The notes under the pieces are model-generated. The model was not told where the DNA came from. It saw only the letters and a list, made by a program, of their open reading frames with translations, and did not search any database. A stretch of DNA of 64,000 nucleotides, taken from assembly GCF_040683095.1 (NCBI RefSeq), contig NZ_JBFBCI010000008.1, positions 1 to 64,000 on the forward strand, written 5' to 3'. This DNA is from Sphaerisporangium sp040683095 (GTDB lineage: Bacteria; Actinomycetota; Actinomycetes; Streptosporangiales; Streptosporangiaceae). Positions 26,251 to 34,556 of this stretch are shown here, one piece after another (positions within the stretch are counted from its first letter, which is position 1; the number at the start of each line of letters is the position of its first letter). A program made the translations under genes and the position numbers.

Positions 26251-28670
26251 GCGCGGAGCCGCTTCATGGCGGGGTCGAAGAGCGGTTCCTCGGCCACGAC
26301 GGCGGGCACGCGCCGGTCGAAGTAGCCGATATGTACCGTCTGTCCGGGGACGGCCAGCCGCGCGGGCAGCCAGGCGTAGGCGATGGCCTTGCCGATGGTG
26401 TAGCCGTACGCGGCGCTGGTGACGTACCCAGCGCACGCGTCGCCGTCGAAGACCGGCTCCTTGCCCATCACCACGCCGGTGGGGTCGTCGATCGTCAGGC
26501 AGGTGAGGCGGCGGCCGACGGACGCCCGCCGCTCCTCCAGGGCGCTCTTGCCGAGGAAGTCGCCCTTGTCCATCTTCACGGCGAACCCGAGCCCGGCCTC
26601 GAACGGATCGTGCTCGTAGGTCATGTCGGTGCCGAACGCGCGGTACCCCTTCTCCAGGCGCAGGCTGGTGAACGCGCCACGCCCGCCCGCGATGATCCCG
26701 TACGGCCGCCCGGCCTCCCAGAGCGTGTCCCACAGCTTCAGACCCATGTCGGCCGTGGTGTACAGCTCCCAGCCCAGCTCGCCGATGTACGACAGCCGCA
26801 GCGCCGTGACCGGCACCGCGCCGATGTACGCCCGCTTGGCGCGGAAGTAACGGAACCCCTCGGCCGAGAAGTCGTCGCGGGTGAGCGGCGCGAGGACGTC
26901 CCGGGCGCGCGGACCCCAGACGCCGACGCAGCACGTGCCGGGGGTGATGTCCCTGATCGTCACCGACCCGTCGCGGGGACGGTGGCGGGCCAGCCAGTCG
27001 AGGTCCAGGTTGCCGTTGGCCCCCACCTGGAACAGTTCGCGGCCGAGGCGGGCGACGGTGATGTCGCTGCGGATGCCGCCGTCGGCGTCCAGGAGCAGGC
27101 AGTACGTCACCGAGCCGACCGGCCTGGCGACGTCGCCGGTCGACATACGGCCGAGGAACGCCTCGGCGCCGGGCCCGGACACCTCCAGCCGCTTCAGCGC
27201 CGTCATGTCGTACAGCGCGACGCCCTCGCGGGAGGCCAGCGCCTCGGCGCCGACGATCGGCGACCAGTACCGCGCGGCCCAGTCACCCGGCGCGGGAACG
27301 TCCAGACCCTCGGCGAGCCCGGCGTTCGCGCCGTACCACTGCGGGCGCTCCCAGCCGGACGCCTCCAGGAAACGGGCGTCCAGCTCGCGCTGCCGGACGT
27401 GGAAGGGACTGACGCGCAGCGGGCGCAGGTTCTCCGGCGGCTGGAGCGGGTGGATGATGTCGTAGACCTCGACGAAGTTCTGGCAGTCCCGCGTCAGCAC
27501 GTACTCGGGGGCGAGCTGGTGCGGCTCGAAGCGGTTCACGTCGCATTCGTGCAGGTCGAAGGACGCGCAGTGCCCGTCGACCAGCCACTCGGCCATCGCC
27601 CGCGCCACGCCCGCCGAGTGCGTGACCCACACCGCCTCGGCCACCCAGAAGCCCTCGACCTCCGGGGACGGCCCGAGCAGCGGCATGTTGTCGGTGGTGA
27701 ACGAGAACAGGCCGTTGATACCCTCCGCGATCTCGGCGTCCCGGGTCGCGGGGAGCAGGGCCCGGGTCTCCTTCCACGCGTCGGCGAAGTCGGCGGGGGT
27801 GAACGGCGTGACGGACGGCATCACCTCGGCGTCGCCCACGGGCAGGATGTCCTCGGGCCGGACGGGCATCGGCCGGTGGCCGTAGTAGCCGACGGCCAGC
27901 CGGTCGTACCGCTCCCGGTAGTACAGGTCGGCGTCCTGGTGGCGCAGGATCGGCCGGACCGCCTCCGCCGTCTGGCCGCGCAGCGCGGGGACGGGGCCGG
28001 TCCAGGCGAGCTGATGCGCGAGCGGGGTCAGCGGCAGAGGCGTCCCGGCCATGGCGGCGACCTTCGGTCCCCAGATGCCCGCGCAGCAGACCACGATGTC
28101 GGCGGGAATGTCTCCCTTGTCGGTGACGACGGCGGTGACGCGGCCTCCGCTCGTGCGGATGTCCAGCACCTCGTGGCGGTCCAGGACGCGCACCCCGCGC
28201 TCGCGGGCGATCGCGAGCTGGACCTCGACCGCGCGCACGGCCTTGGCGATGCCGTCCGTGGGGACGTGGAAGCCGCCGAGGACGCGGTCCGGGTCGAGCA
28301 TGGAGTGAAGGGCGACCGTCTCGTCGGTGGTGAGCAGCCGCGCGTCCAGGCCACAGGCGGTGGCCCAGCCGTGCCGGCGGTGCAACTCGGTCAGCCGTTC
28401 GGGGGTGGTCGCGACCTCCAGTCCGCCGACCTGAAGGAAGCAGTCGAGGCGCGTCAGCTTCTCGACGGTGTAGCGGGCCAGCTCGGCCATCGTCTTGGAC
28501 GGGTTCGTCTGGAACACCAGCCCGGGAGCGTGACTGGACGACCCGCCGGGCTTCGGGAGAGCCCCCTGGTCCACCACGGTGACGTCGTCCCAGCCTCGGG
28601 CCGACAACTCCTCGGCGAGCGCCGCGCCGACCACACCCGCTCCGATGACGACGACCCGGGGGCCTGCCAT
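26247..28670 (-). CDS. dmg: Dimethylglycine oxidase (FAD/folate, DMGO type)
   Basis: An 807-residue flavoenzyme from ATG 28670 with GGAGG six bases before. It begins MAGPRVVVIGAGVVGAALAE (FAD Rossmann motif). The segment GGSSSHAPGLVFQTNPSKTM contains the His expected to hold FAD covalently in DMGO. After about residue 420 come the FAO_M and GcvT folate-binding domains (WERPQWYGANAGL; VALYDMTALKRLEVSGPGAE; IGELGWELYTTADMGLKLWD). It converts dimethylglycine to sarcosine and transfers the methylene group to tetrahydrofolate. It is the first gene of the operon that continues with soxBDAG, and a regulon operator lies 31 bases upstream. Confidence 0.92.
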   Translation of the reverse strand: MAGPRVVVIGAGVVGAALAEELSARGWDDVTVVDQGALPKPGGSSSHAPGLVFQTNPSKTMAELARYTVEKLTRLDCFLQVGGLEVATTPERLTELHRRHGWATACGLDARLLTTDETVALHSMLDPDRVLGGFHVPTDGIAKAVRAVEVQLAIARERGVRVLDRHEVLDIRTSGGRVTAVVTDKGDIPADIVVCCAGIWGPKVAAMAGTPLPLTPLAHQLAWTGPVPALRGQTAEAVRPILRHQDADLYYRERYDRLAVGYYGHRPMPVRPEDILPVGDAEVMPSVTPFTPADFADAWKETRALLPATRDAEIAEGINGLFSFTTDNMPLLGPSPEVEGFWVAEAVWVTHSAGVARAMAEWLVDGHCASFDLHECDVNRFEPHQLAPEYVLTRDCQNFVEVYDIIHPLQPPENLRPLRVSPFHVRQRELDARFLEASGWERPQWYGANAGLAEGLDVPAPGDWAARYWSPIVGAEALASREGVALYDMTALKRLEVSGPGAEAFLGRMSTGDVARPVGSVTYCLLLDADGGIRSDITVARLGRELFQVGANGNLDLDWLARHRPRDGSVTIRDITPGTCCVGVWGPRARDVLAPLTRDDFSAEGFRYFRAKRAYIGAVPVTALRLSYIGELGWELYTTADMGLKLWDTLWEAGRPYGIIAGGRGAFTSLRLEKGYRAFGTDMTYEHDPFEAGLGFAVKMDKGDFLGKSALEERRASVGRRLTCLTIDDPTGVVMGKEPVFDGDACAGYVTSAAYGYTIGKAIAYAWLPARLAVPGQTVHIGYFDRRVPAVVAEEPLFDPAMKRLRA

Positions 28671-28700
28671 ACGCCCACCTCCGTTGCGCATCATGAGTCG

Positions 28701-28719
28701 CGGTGCGCTTACCGCAACA
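28701..28719. promoter_or_regulatory. Operator site 4, upstream of dimethylglycine oxidase
   Basis: On the minus strand it reads TGTTGCG-GTAAG-CGCACCG. It sits 31 bases before the start codon. A TTGTTG at its upstream edge could be the -35 element of the operon promoter, so binding would compete with RNA polymerase. It shares arms with sites at 8613, 10682 and 12545. Confidence 0.6.
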
Positions 28720-28937
28720 AGCGTGACCGGCGGCGCTGGGGGTGTCAAGAGCGGCGTGGGCGGCAGGTGACCGTCTTCGCGGGAGGATGGTCTGGGCTTC
28801 ACGGGAGGGCGATCCCTGCTTTCATCGAAGCGCGGTCTCGGCTTCGCCGGAGGGCGGGCTCGGGCGGAATCGGCTCCCAGCGGGACCGTCCCGCACTCGC
28901 TAGGATCAGGGGCAGACGCGCCTGTTTCTTATGGGGG

Positions 28938-29969
28938 ATGGTGACCGAGCACACGCCTCCGGACGGCCGCCCGCGCAGTTCGTTCGTGGCGGCCGCGGCG
29001 GCGTTGTGCCGCCTGGGACGGTTGCGTGACGTTCCCGTCGTCCTCATGCTGGCGTGGGCCGGGTGGCTCGCCATCCCGTGGCCGCTCAGCGGCATCGCCC
29101 AGGCCCGCAGCACGTCCGACCAGGCCCTGAGTACGGGCGTCGCCCGGGGCGCGTCCGATCAAGCCGTGAGCACGGGCGTCGATCGCGGTGCGTCCGATCA
29201 GGGCCTGAGCACAGGCCTTCGGGCGAGCCCCCCGAGGAGCGGCGCCGAGGCTGCCTCACTTTGGTCGCCCGCTGACACCGCGCAGGCGTCGATCGGTGCG
29301 CGGGATCCGATCGCCTCTGAACGCGCGCGCATCGCGGCCGAGGTGCACGACGCCGCCGGGCACGGCCTCGCCGTCATCGCCATGCAGGCGGGGGTCGCCC
29401 TGCTCATGCTGGACGAGGATCCGGAGCAGGTCCGCGCGTCCCTGGAGGCGATCCGCTCGACCAGCATGCAGGCGCTCGGTCACCTCCGCTCCGCGCTCGA
29501 CGGCATCGACCCCGCGACCCCGGACGAGGGCCTGGCCGGGCTCGTCGGCAGGGTGCGCGCGGCGGGGCTGCCCGTCGTCCTCGTACCGGCGGAACCGTCC
29601 GTGCCCGCACATCTCGCGGGCACGGTCCACCGCGTCGTGCGCGAGTCGCTGACCAACGTCCTGCGCCACGCGGGCCCGACCGAAGCCGTCGTGAACATCA
29701 CCGGCGACGCGCGGGAGTTCGTCCTGGAGGTCACCGACCGGGGACGCGCGCTCTCCGCCTACGGAGAGGGACGCGGGCCGTCCACTCCGGCAGAGGGACG
29801 CGAACTCCCTGGGCCGGCAGAGGGAGCCGGGCTTTCCGGGCCGGTGGAGGGCCGGGGGCTGGCCGGAATGCGGGCCCAGGTGCGAGAAGTCGGCGGCACG
29901 TTCGGAGCCGGGCCTCGCGAGGGCGGCGGCTTCCGCGTCGTGGCGCGCTTCCCTCTGGAGACCGTGTGA
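28938..29969 (+). CDS. Two-component sensor histidine kinase (NarL-type partner)
   Basis: A 343-residue kinase beginning MVTEHTPPDGRPRSS; GTG 28941 is an equal alternative start. One hydrophobic segment (about residues 32-52, VPVVLMLAWAGWLAIPWPLS) may anchor it. The HisKA_3 dimerisation helix carries His137 (IAAEVHDAAGHGLAVIAMQA). The ATPase N-box is VHRVVRESLTNVLRHAG and a G-box is GRGLAGMRAQVREVGGTF. The expected D-box region is stretched by a repetitive insert of about 35 residues (PAEGRELPGPAEG and variants) in the ATP lid. A second repeat of 13 residues lies at about 58-93. The response regulator follows 88 bases downstream. The signal sensed is unknown. Confidence 0.85.
   Translation: MVTEHTPPDGRPRSSFVAAAAALCRLGRLRDVPVVLMLAWAGWLAIPWPLSGIAQARSTSDQALSTGVARGASDQAVSTGVDRGASDQGLSTGLRASPPRSGAEAASLWSPADTAQASIGARDPIASERARIAAEVHDAAGHGLAVIAMQAGVALLMLDEDPEQVRASLEAIRSTSMQALGHLRSALDGIDPATPDEGLAGLVGRVRAAGLPVVLVPAEPSVPAHLAGTVHRVVRESLTNVLRHAGPTEAVVNITGDAREFVLEVTDRGRALSAYGEGRGPSTPAEGRELPGPAEGAGLSGPVEGRGLAGMRAQVREVGGTFGAGPREGGGFRVVARFPLETV
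29115..29225. repeat. 39-bp in-frame tandem repeat in the histidine kinase gene
   Basis: Units at 29115-29153, 29154-29192 and 29193-29225 (partial) encode SDQALSTGVARGA, SDQAVSTGVDRGA and SDQGLSTGLRA. They lengthen the linker between the membrane segment and the kinase core. Confidence 0.85.
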
Positions 29970-30057
29970 CCTCCCCTCGAAACCGCGTGACCGAGAGCCG
30001 GATGAGCGAACACGATGCCCCGCCCCGCGCGGGCGGTCCCACGACCTGGGCCGCGGC

Positions 30058-30723
30058 GTGACCGGCTCGCCCGGCCCGATTCGCGTGGCGCTCGCCGACG
30101 ATCAGGCCGTCGTCCGCATGGGGCTCAAGGCGCTGATCGACCGCGAGCCCGACCTGGAGTTCGCCGGCGAGGCGGCCGACGGCGCCGAGGCCCTCCGGCT
30201 GCTGGCCGGCACCCGCCCCGACGTCCTCCTGCTGGACATCCGCATGTCGGGCATGGACGGCATCGAAACGCTACGGGCCATCGCCGCCGACCCCGCGCTC
30301 AACCCCACCCGGGTCATCGTCGTGACCACCTTCGAGCTCGACGAGTACGTCTTCGCCGCCCTGCGGGCCGGAGCCAGCGGGTTCGTCCTCAAGGACAGCG
30401 CCCCCGAGGAACTCGCCCACGCCATCAGGGTGGTCGCCTCGGGGGAGGCGCTGCTTTCCCCCGCCATCACGCGGAAGGTCATCGGCCGGTTCGGCCGGCA
30501 CGACGTCGCCCCCGTGGAGGGGCTCGACACCCTCACCCCCAGGGAGCGTGAGATGGCCGCCTGGGTCGCCACCGGGCGGTCGAACGACGAGATCGCCAAG
30601 GAGCTCGTCATCAGCCCCGACACGGTCCGCACCCACGTCAGCCGGGCCATGGTCAAGCTGCACGCCCGCGACCGCGCACAGCTGGTCGTCTTCGCGGTGC
30701 GATCCGGGCTGACGATCCCCTGA
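30058..30723 (+). CDS. NarL/FixJ-family response regulator
   Basis: A 221-residue regulator starting at GTG 30058; no earlier in-frame start exists. The receiver domain has the acidic pair in ALADDQAVVRMGLKAL, the phospho-acceptor Asp in VLLLDIRMSGMDG, the Thr/Ser switch in VIVVTTF and the Lys in FVLKDSAPEEL. The LuxR-type helix-turn-helix is LTPREREMAAWVATGRSNDE, then LVISPDTVRTHVSRAMVKL. It pairs with the kinase 88 bases upstream. Its last 70 bases overlap the 3' end of the opposing secY-like gene, so both genes may be mutually constrained or interfere in transcription. Targets are unknown. Confidence 0.92.
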   Translation: MTGSPGPIRVALADDQAVVRMGLKALIDREPDLEFAGEAADGAEALRLLAGTRPDVLLLDIRMSGMDGIETLRAIAADPALNPTRVIVVTTFELDEYVFAALRAGASGFVLKDSAPEELAHAIRVVASGEALLSPAITRKVIGRFGRHDVAPVEGLDTLTPREREMAAWVATGRSNDEIAKELVISPDTVRTHVSRAMVKLHARDRAQLVVFAVRSGLTIP

Positions 30724-32011
30724 GGAAGCCCTTGTAGGTGCGCTGCTCCACCTGCGCCTCGATCTGTTTCACCGTGTCCAGCCCCACCCCGACCATGATG
30801 ATGAGGGTCGTCCCGCCGAACGGGAAGTTCTGCTGCGTCGACGGATCCCGCAGGATCACGAACGCGATGATCGGGATCAGCGACAGCGTGCCGAGGTAGA
30901 TCGCTCCCGGCGCGGTGAGCCGTGACAGCACGAACCGCAGGTACTCCGCGGTGGGCCGCCCGGGACGGATGCCGGGCACGAACCCGCTGTACTGCTTCAT
31001 GTTCTCGGCCACCTCCTCGGGGTTGAAGGTGATCGACACGTAGAAGTAGGTGAAAGCCGCGATGAGCAGCAGATATGCCGTTATGTACACCGGGTGGTCG
31101 CCCGAGACGAGGTAGCGCGCCAGCCATTCCGCGACCGGCCCTCTGCCGTCCAGCAACTGCGTCGCGAGCTGCGGGAGGTAGAGCAGGGACGAGGTGAAGA
31201 TGACGGGGACGATCCCCGCCTGATTCACCTTCAGGGGAAGGTACGTCGAGGTCCCGCCGTACATCCTGCGCCCGACCACCCTCTTGGCGTACTGCACCGG
31301 GATCCGCCGCTGCGCCTGCTCCATGAACACCACCGCGGCCACCAGGAACACGCCCGCGACGAGCATCGCCGCGACCGCGAGCGGGCTGACGGCGAAGATG
31401 TTCGACACGTAGGAGGGGAACACGGCGATCACCTGCGTGAAGATCAGGATGGACATGCCGTTCCCGATCCCGCGTTCGGTGACCAGTTCGCCCAGCCACA
31501 TGACCACGGACGTCCCCGCCACCATCGTCGCCACGATCACCACGACCGCGAGCGGGCTCTGATCGTGCAGCAGCGGGCGGGCGCAGTCGGGGAAGATCCG
31601 GCCCGCGCGGGCCAGCGACACGACCGTGGTGGCGTTCAGCACGGCCAGCGCCACCGTCAGATACCTCGTGTACTGCGTGATCTTCGCCTGCCCCTGCTGC
31701 CCCTCCTTCCTGAGCGCCTCCAGGCGCGGGATCATCGCGGTGAGCAGTTGGACCACGATGCTCGCGGTGATGTACGGCATGATCCCGAGGGCGAACACCG
31801 ACAGCTTCAGCATCGCCCCGCCGCTGAACAGTTGCAGCAGGTCCTGGAAGCCGCCACGAGTACCGCTCAGGCACTCCCGCACCGCGACCACGTTCACCCC
31901 GGGCGCGGGCAGTACCTGCCCCAACCGGAACAGCACCATCACCGCCAGCGTGAAGAGCATCTTCTTCCGCAGTTCGGGCACGCGGAAGGCACGAACGAGA
32001 ACGGTCAGCAT
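30653..32011 (-). CDS. secY: SecY paralogue (second protein-export channel subunit)
   Basis: A 452-residue protein with ten predicted membrane helices. It begins MLTVLVRAFRVPELRKKMLF and has SecY hallmarks: a pore/plug region near FQDLLQLFSGGAMLKLSVFA, PYITASIVVQLLTAMIP, GIGNGMSILIFTQVIAV, VPVIFTSSLLYLP and the C-terminal TYKGFLRG. The usual secY sits in the ribosomal-protein operon with adk and map. This copy stands alone, convergent with a response regulator, and carries an extra stretch with two Cys (about 130-145, FPDCARPLLHDQ and the earlier RECLSG). It reads about 20 residues past the normal end. It may be a specialised or stress-linked translocon; that is inference. Confidence 0.88.
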   Translation of the reverse strand: MLTVLVRAFRVPELRKKMLFTLAVMVLFRLGQVLPAPGVNVVAVRECLSGTRGGFQDLLQLFSGGAMLKLSVFALGIMPYITASIVVQLLTAMIPRLEALRKEGQQGQAKITQYTRYLTVALAVLNATTVVSLARAGRIFPDCARPLLHDQSPLAVVVIVATMVAGTSVVMWLGELVTERGIGNGMSILIFTQVIAVFPSYVSNIFAVSPLAVAAMLVAGVFLVAAVVFMEQAQRRIPVQYAKRVVGRRMYGGTSTYLPLKVNQAGIVPVIFTSSLLYLPQLATQLLDGRGPVAEWLARYLVSGDHPVYITAYLLLIAAFTYFYVSITFNPEEVAENMKQYSGFVPGIRPGRPTAEYLRFVLSRLTAPGAIYLGTLSLIPIIAFVILRDPSTQQNFPFGGTTLIIMVGVGLDTVKQIEAQVEQRTYKGFLRGSSARIAPRRRPAVRGRGRAA

Positions 32012-32099
32012 GCGCCGAGTCTCGCCGCGCGGCCCCGTTGGGACATCCGCTCACCAGCGGCCTCACCATACGCAGATCCGCGTACCTCCGAGACCGGGA

Positions 32100-32395
32100 C
32101 GGCGCCGTCTGAAAGCACTCCAGCAGCAGCAAGAGCGCGGCAGGGCCGTGTAGAGCGTGATCGATGAGGCTCAGGGCCACGGGATCGGGCACCCGCCCCA
32201 GTGGGTCGGTGCTGGTTCGCATGGTCTGGGCCAGGCCCGCGTCGTGCGCTGCCCGGTGGCGGGCATACTCGCGCAGCCGGAAGATCAGGCCATATGGCGG
32301 GACGCCAGGGCGGCGGTCAGGCTGGACTTGCCGGTCGCCGGCGGACCGAGCACGCTCACGGCCACAGGCCCCTGCCGAGCCGGTTGCCGGGTCAC
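32100..32395 (-). pseudogene. Truncated, frameshifted adenylate-kinase-like gene
   Basis: From GTG 32395 the minus strand reads VTRQPARQGPVAVSVLGPPA then TGKSSLTAALASRHMA and stops at 32285. Adding one C in the short C run (plus-strand GG at 32288-32289) restores LIFRLREYARHRAAHDAGLA and TMRTSTDPLGRVPDP, the continuation expected of nucleotide kinases. Homology then fades near 32100, well short of full kinase length. It follows the secY-like gene's start closely, echoing the usual secY-adk neighbourhood. Either a real remnant or one with an assembly error plus truncation. Confidence 0.6.
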
Positions 32396-32502
32396 GAGTT
32401 CCTCACGCTTCTTCGGGCGCGTCTGCGGGAATCCGTGCCTGCGCGCCGCGGGTGCGGCATGATGCGGCGTGCCGATCCGATCTCCGTCTACATGGAGCCG
32501 AT

Positions 32503-32958
32503 ATGACCTCTCGCGCAGCCCGGCCGAACGGCCACACCCGGCGTTTCAGCATCGGTGGCGCCCAAGGCCACCTGATCACCTCTGCCCATGCGGACGGCTC
32601 GTTGGGGCACGTGGCGGTGCACTTGGGCAAGCACGGGTCCACGCTGCGCGGACTCACCGATGCCCTCTACACCATGATCAATGTGGCGCTCGATCACGGT
32701 GTTCCTCTCGTGAAGATCGTCAACGACCTGGTGGGCGTGGCGTACGAGCCGCGCGGCCTGACCAACGACCCCGACATCCGCATCGCGGCCTCGATCACCG
32801 ACTACATCGGCCGCCGCCTCGCCCTGGACTACCTGCCACGCGACGAGCGCGCCGAGTTGGGCCTGCTGACCGTTGAGGAGCGGACCGCGCAGGCCGACGA
32901 GCAGAAGGCCGGTGCCGCTGTGCCCCAGCCGCGCAGCGACGCCCTGGTCACCGCGTAG
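32503..32958 (+). CDS. Stand-alone TSCPD-domain protein related to the C-terminus of NrdJ
   Basis: A 151-residue protein starting at ATG 32503, with GGAG six bases upstream. Residues about 15-80 match the TSCPD domain of vitamin-B12-dependent ribonucleotide reductase: VHLGKHGSTLRGLTDALYTM and the following DHGVPLVKIVNDLVG. The next segment, SITDYIGRRLALDYLPRDER, copies the extreme C-terminal part of actinobacterial NrdJ. The NrdJ catalytic barrel is absent, and so is the Cys tail. It may be a paralogue that binds the reductase or nucleotides, or an excised domain with a new role. It is followed by a binding-protein-like gene in the same direction. Confidence 0.8.
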   Translation: MTSRAARPNGHTRRFSIGGAQGHLITSAHADGSLGHVAVHLGKHGSTLRGLTDALYTMINVALDHGVPLVKIVNDLVGVAYEPRGLTNDPDIRIAASITDYIGRRLALDYLPRDERAELGLLTVEERTAQADEQKAGAAVPQPRSDALVTA

Positions 32959-33108
32959 CCGGCAGCCGCGCCCGGGCGAGGATCTGGCGCGCGCGCTCGC
33001 GCGGGTGGGTCCATCCATCCAGGACCTGCACCGTAATCCTGGCCGCGCGCCACTCGCCCGGGTCGGCGCCCCGGTACAGCGCCAAGTTCTGGCAGGTGGT
33101 GAAGGTGC

Positions 33109-34125
33109 ATGACGGGTAGAGGGAGGCATCTGCGCGTAGGGGTGTGCTTGTCGTTGTCGGGCAGATATGGCCGGTTTGGCGGGCAGGCGCGGGCGGGGTT
33201 GGAGGTCTGGCGGGCCTGGGCCGGTGCGGTGGAGTTGGTGGTCGAGGACGATGAGAGTCGTCCAGACGTGCTGGAAAGCGGGCTGCTTCGGCTTGCGGAG
33301 CAGTGTGACATTCTGCTCGGGCCGTACTCGACGCAGCTCATGCGGCGGGCGGGGGATGTGGCCGCCCGTCTGGATCGGCTGATCTGGAACCACGGTGGGG
33401 CAGGCGATGATGTCGAGGCCGCCCATCCCGGCCACGTCGTCTCCGTGCCGACCCCGGCCAGCCGGTACGCCGAGCCGTTTCTCCACCACCTGGCCTCCGA
33501 GGCGGGCGGCGTGCCCCTATGGATCGCGCACGGGAAAGGGGCCTTCGGCCGGCAGGTGGCCGCCGGGGCCGAGGTGACGGCCCGTTCCCTCAGCATTCCC
33601 GCCGTCCGTGTCGCGACTGGACGGCTGTCGCCCCCGGCGGGCACGCGGCGATGGGCCCTGATGTGCGCGGGCTCTTTCGAGGAGGACGTGGAGACGGTCA
33701 GGAACGCGCTCGCGCTGGCGAATCCCCCTTCGAGGTTGTGCGCGGTGGCAGCCGGAGTACGCGAGTTCGGTCAGGTGGTCGGCGACCCTCGGGGGATCTA
33801 CGGCGTGGGCCAGTGGTCCCCGGGCAGCGGAGGGAAGCCCGAGCTGGGCCCCGCCGAAGCCGACTTCGTTGCCGCATACACCGAACGGGCCGGTGTGCCG
33901 CCGGACTACCCGGCCGTCCAGGCGGCGGCCACGGCCGCCATCGCCGTCCACTGCGCACGCGCGACCGGCAGCACCTCACGCGACGCCCTGTGGTCGGCGG
34001 CCACGCGGTTGCAGACGACCACCATGTTCGGCGATTTCCGGATCGACCCGCTCACCGGAACCCAGACCGCCCACCGAACCGTACTCGTCCGGTGGGACGC
34101 GGACGGGCCGTCGCCGGTCCGATGA
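33109..34125 (+). CDS. Periplasmic-binding-protein-like protein without signal peptide
   Basis: A 338-residue protein starting MTGRGRHLRVGVCLSLSGRY. It resembles the type I binding fold of branched-chain amino-acid receptors (LSGRYGRFGGQARAGLEVW; CDILLGPYSTQLMRRAGDVA; FGQVVGDPRGIYGVGQW; and a C-terminal ATAAIAVHCARATGS helix). There is no leader or lipobox, so it should be cytosolic, unlike transport receptors. No transporter genes adjoin. Such proteins can act as sensors or enzymes. It is convergent with the small-gene operon ending at 34176. Confidence in the fold is moderate and in function low. Confidence 0.75.
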   Translation: MTGRGRHLRVGVCLSLSGRYGRFGGQARAGLEVWRAWAGAVELVVEDDESRPDVLESGLLRLAEQCDILLGPYSTQLMRRAGDVAARLDRLIWNHGGAGDDVEAAHPGHVVSVPTPASRYAEPFLHHLASEAGGVPLWIAHGKGAFGRQVAAGAEVTARSLSIPAVRVATGRLSPPAGTRRWALMCAGSFEEDVETVRNALALANPPSRLCAVAAGVREFGQVVGDPRGIYGVGQWSPGSGGKPELGPAEADFVAAYTERAGVPPDYPAVQAAATAAIAVHCARATGSTSRDALWSAATRLQTTTMFGDFRIDPLTGTQTAHRTVLVRWDADGPSPVR

Positions 34126-34175
34126 CGACGACCCAGATGTCCGCTGCACGGTCGCGGGGAATCGGTTGCGCGGGG

Positions 34176-34556
34176 TTAGCCCTGAGACGCCAAGTCGGCC
34201 CCGGGGCCTTGCCCGGCGGCGCTGTTCGCGGCGGTGTGCAGATCAGGAAACCACTTCAGGTGATTTCTTACCGTTATGGGGCTTTTCCCGATCTGCTTGG
34301 CCGCCTGCGCGACGGACAGCCCGGCGGCCAGGAGCGGCGGCAGCCGAGGGTGCCAGGAGGTGTCGGGGGCCGGACCGTGCAGGCGGCGGGCGCGCCCGCG
34401 TCTGGCCCTGGCGTGGAAGGCATGGTCGGCCTGGAAGTGCTTGTTGAGGGTGGCAGGGCTCACGCCGAGCTTGCCGAGCGCCGCCTTGAAGGTCAGGCCG
34501 TCGTTCACCAAGCGGAGAAACTCCTCGTGCCATGTGGTGTCACGACGCCGCGCCAT
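34176..34556 (-). CDS. Small protein with two helix-turn-helix-like segments
   Basis: A 126-residue basic protein from ATG 34556, whose first base overlaps the previous stop (TGATG). Two similar halves each look like a helix-turn-helix: DGLTFKAALGKLGVSPATLN followed by KHF, and AGLSVAQAAKQIGKSPITVR followed by NHLKWF. This is the pattern of homeodomain-like or small-terminase-like DNA binders. It is the last gene of a five-gene coupled operon. A DNA-binding accessory of the XRE-linked locus is plausible; the exact role is unknown. Confidence 0.7.
   Translation of the reverse strand: MARRRDTTWHEEFLRLVNDGLTFKAALGKLGVSPATLNKHFQADHAFHARARRGRARRLHGPAPDTSWHPRLPPLLAAGLSVAQAAKQIGKSPITVRNHLKWFPDLHTAANSAAGQGPGADLASQG

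Noticed and set aside
32950..33130. Minus-strand short frame (LALYRGADPGEWRAARITVQ, then VLDGWTHPRERARQIL)
   Set aside because: Composition is plausible, but no start codon or ribosome site is clear and it overlaps the starts and ends of two plus-strand genes; possibly a gene remnant.
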